Shown here piece by piece: positions 5,380-5,409 of a DNA stretch of 5,409 nt; the first letter of the stretch is position 1, and the number at the start of each line of letters is the position of its first letter. The stretch spans positions 1-5,409 of the forward strand of contig CAADVJ010000097.1 in assembly GCA_900752475.1 (NCBI GenBank), read 5' to 3'. The stretch is from an uncultured Collinsella sp. (GTDB lineage Bacteria; Actinomycetota; Coriobacteriia; Coriobacteriales; Coriobacteriaceae). Both the position numbers and the translations under genes were made by a program. The notes beneath the pieces were generated by a model. It had not been told where the DNA came from. It saw only the letters and a list, made by a program, of their open reading frames with translations, and made no database searches.

Positions 5380-5409
5380 GAAGTTGAACGTCAGATTGTC
5401 CAAATGCGG

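Noticed and set aside
5215..5403. Minus-strand 62-codon open frame at the right end
   Set aside because: It reads straight through the proposed terminator hairpin, starts at TTG without a ribosome site and has no recognisable content.

Overview
The window looks like chromosomal DNA of a high-GC, anaerobic, gut-type actinobacterium, most likely a member of the Coriobacteriia (Collinsella/Olsenella relatives). The reasons are GCC/CGC/CTC-rich codon use in the housekeeping genes, a clostridial/coriobacterial-style rubrerythrin, and an orphan nuclease-like protein of a type I associate with that class. The taxon is an inference from memory of these families, not from a search.

Layout, left to right. 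(1) Positions 3-290 hold the 3' end of a rubrerythrin/NADH-peroxidase-type gene on the + strand, closed by a clear intrinsic terminator (326-354). (2) Positions 432-1972 form an accessory segment. It has two copies (432-554 and 1852-1972, about 84% identical by hand alignment) of a short, transposase-less element with terminal inverted repeats. Between them is a minus-strand gene of about 375 codons encoding an unrecognised protein with a C-terminal PD-(D/E)XK/DUF559-like nuclease signature, plus a separate inverted-repeat structure (1754-1819) upstream of it. (3) Positions 1965-5045 are a complete vitamin B6 locus: pdxR (MocR-type regulator, minus strand) divergent from pdxS and pdxT (+ strand), which encode the two subunits of DXP-independent pyridoxal 5'-phosphate synthase. 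(4) Positions 5046-5409 contain no supportable gene. They hold two long perfect hairpins arranged like a bacterial interspersed mosaic element, then a third hairpin that looks like the terminator of a minus-strand gene lying beyond the window.

How the genes work together: PdxT releases ammonia from glutamine and channels it to PdxS, which condenses it with ribose 5-phosphate and glyceraldehyde 3-phosphate to make PLP. PdxR, with a winged-helix DNA-binding domain fused to an aminotransferase-like PLP domain, very probably senses PLP and controls the 145-bp divergent promoter region. That region carries a candidate direct-repeat operator (CTGACCTT twice, 34 bp apart).

The most unusual feature is the paired short element. 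Its ends read CTAAGTGAGTAG, which has a stop codon in each of the three frames. In both copies the same (right) end supplies the actual stop codon of the minus-strand gene beside it (the nuclease-like gene ends in TAG, pdxR in TGA, in different frames). This looks like a mobile or remnant element that caps genes at their 3' ends.
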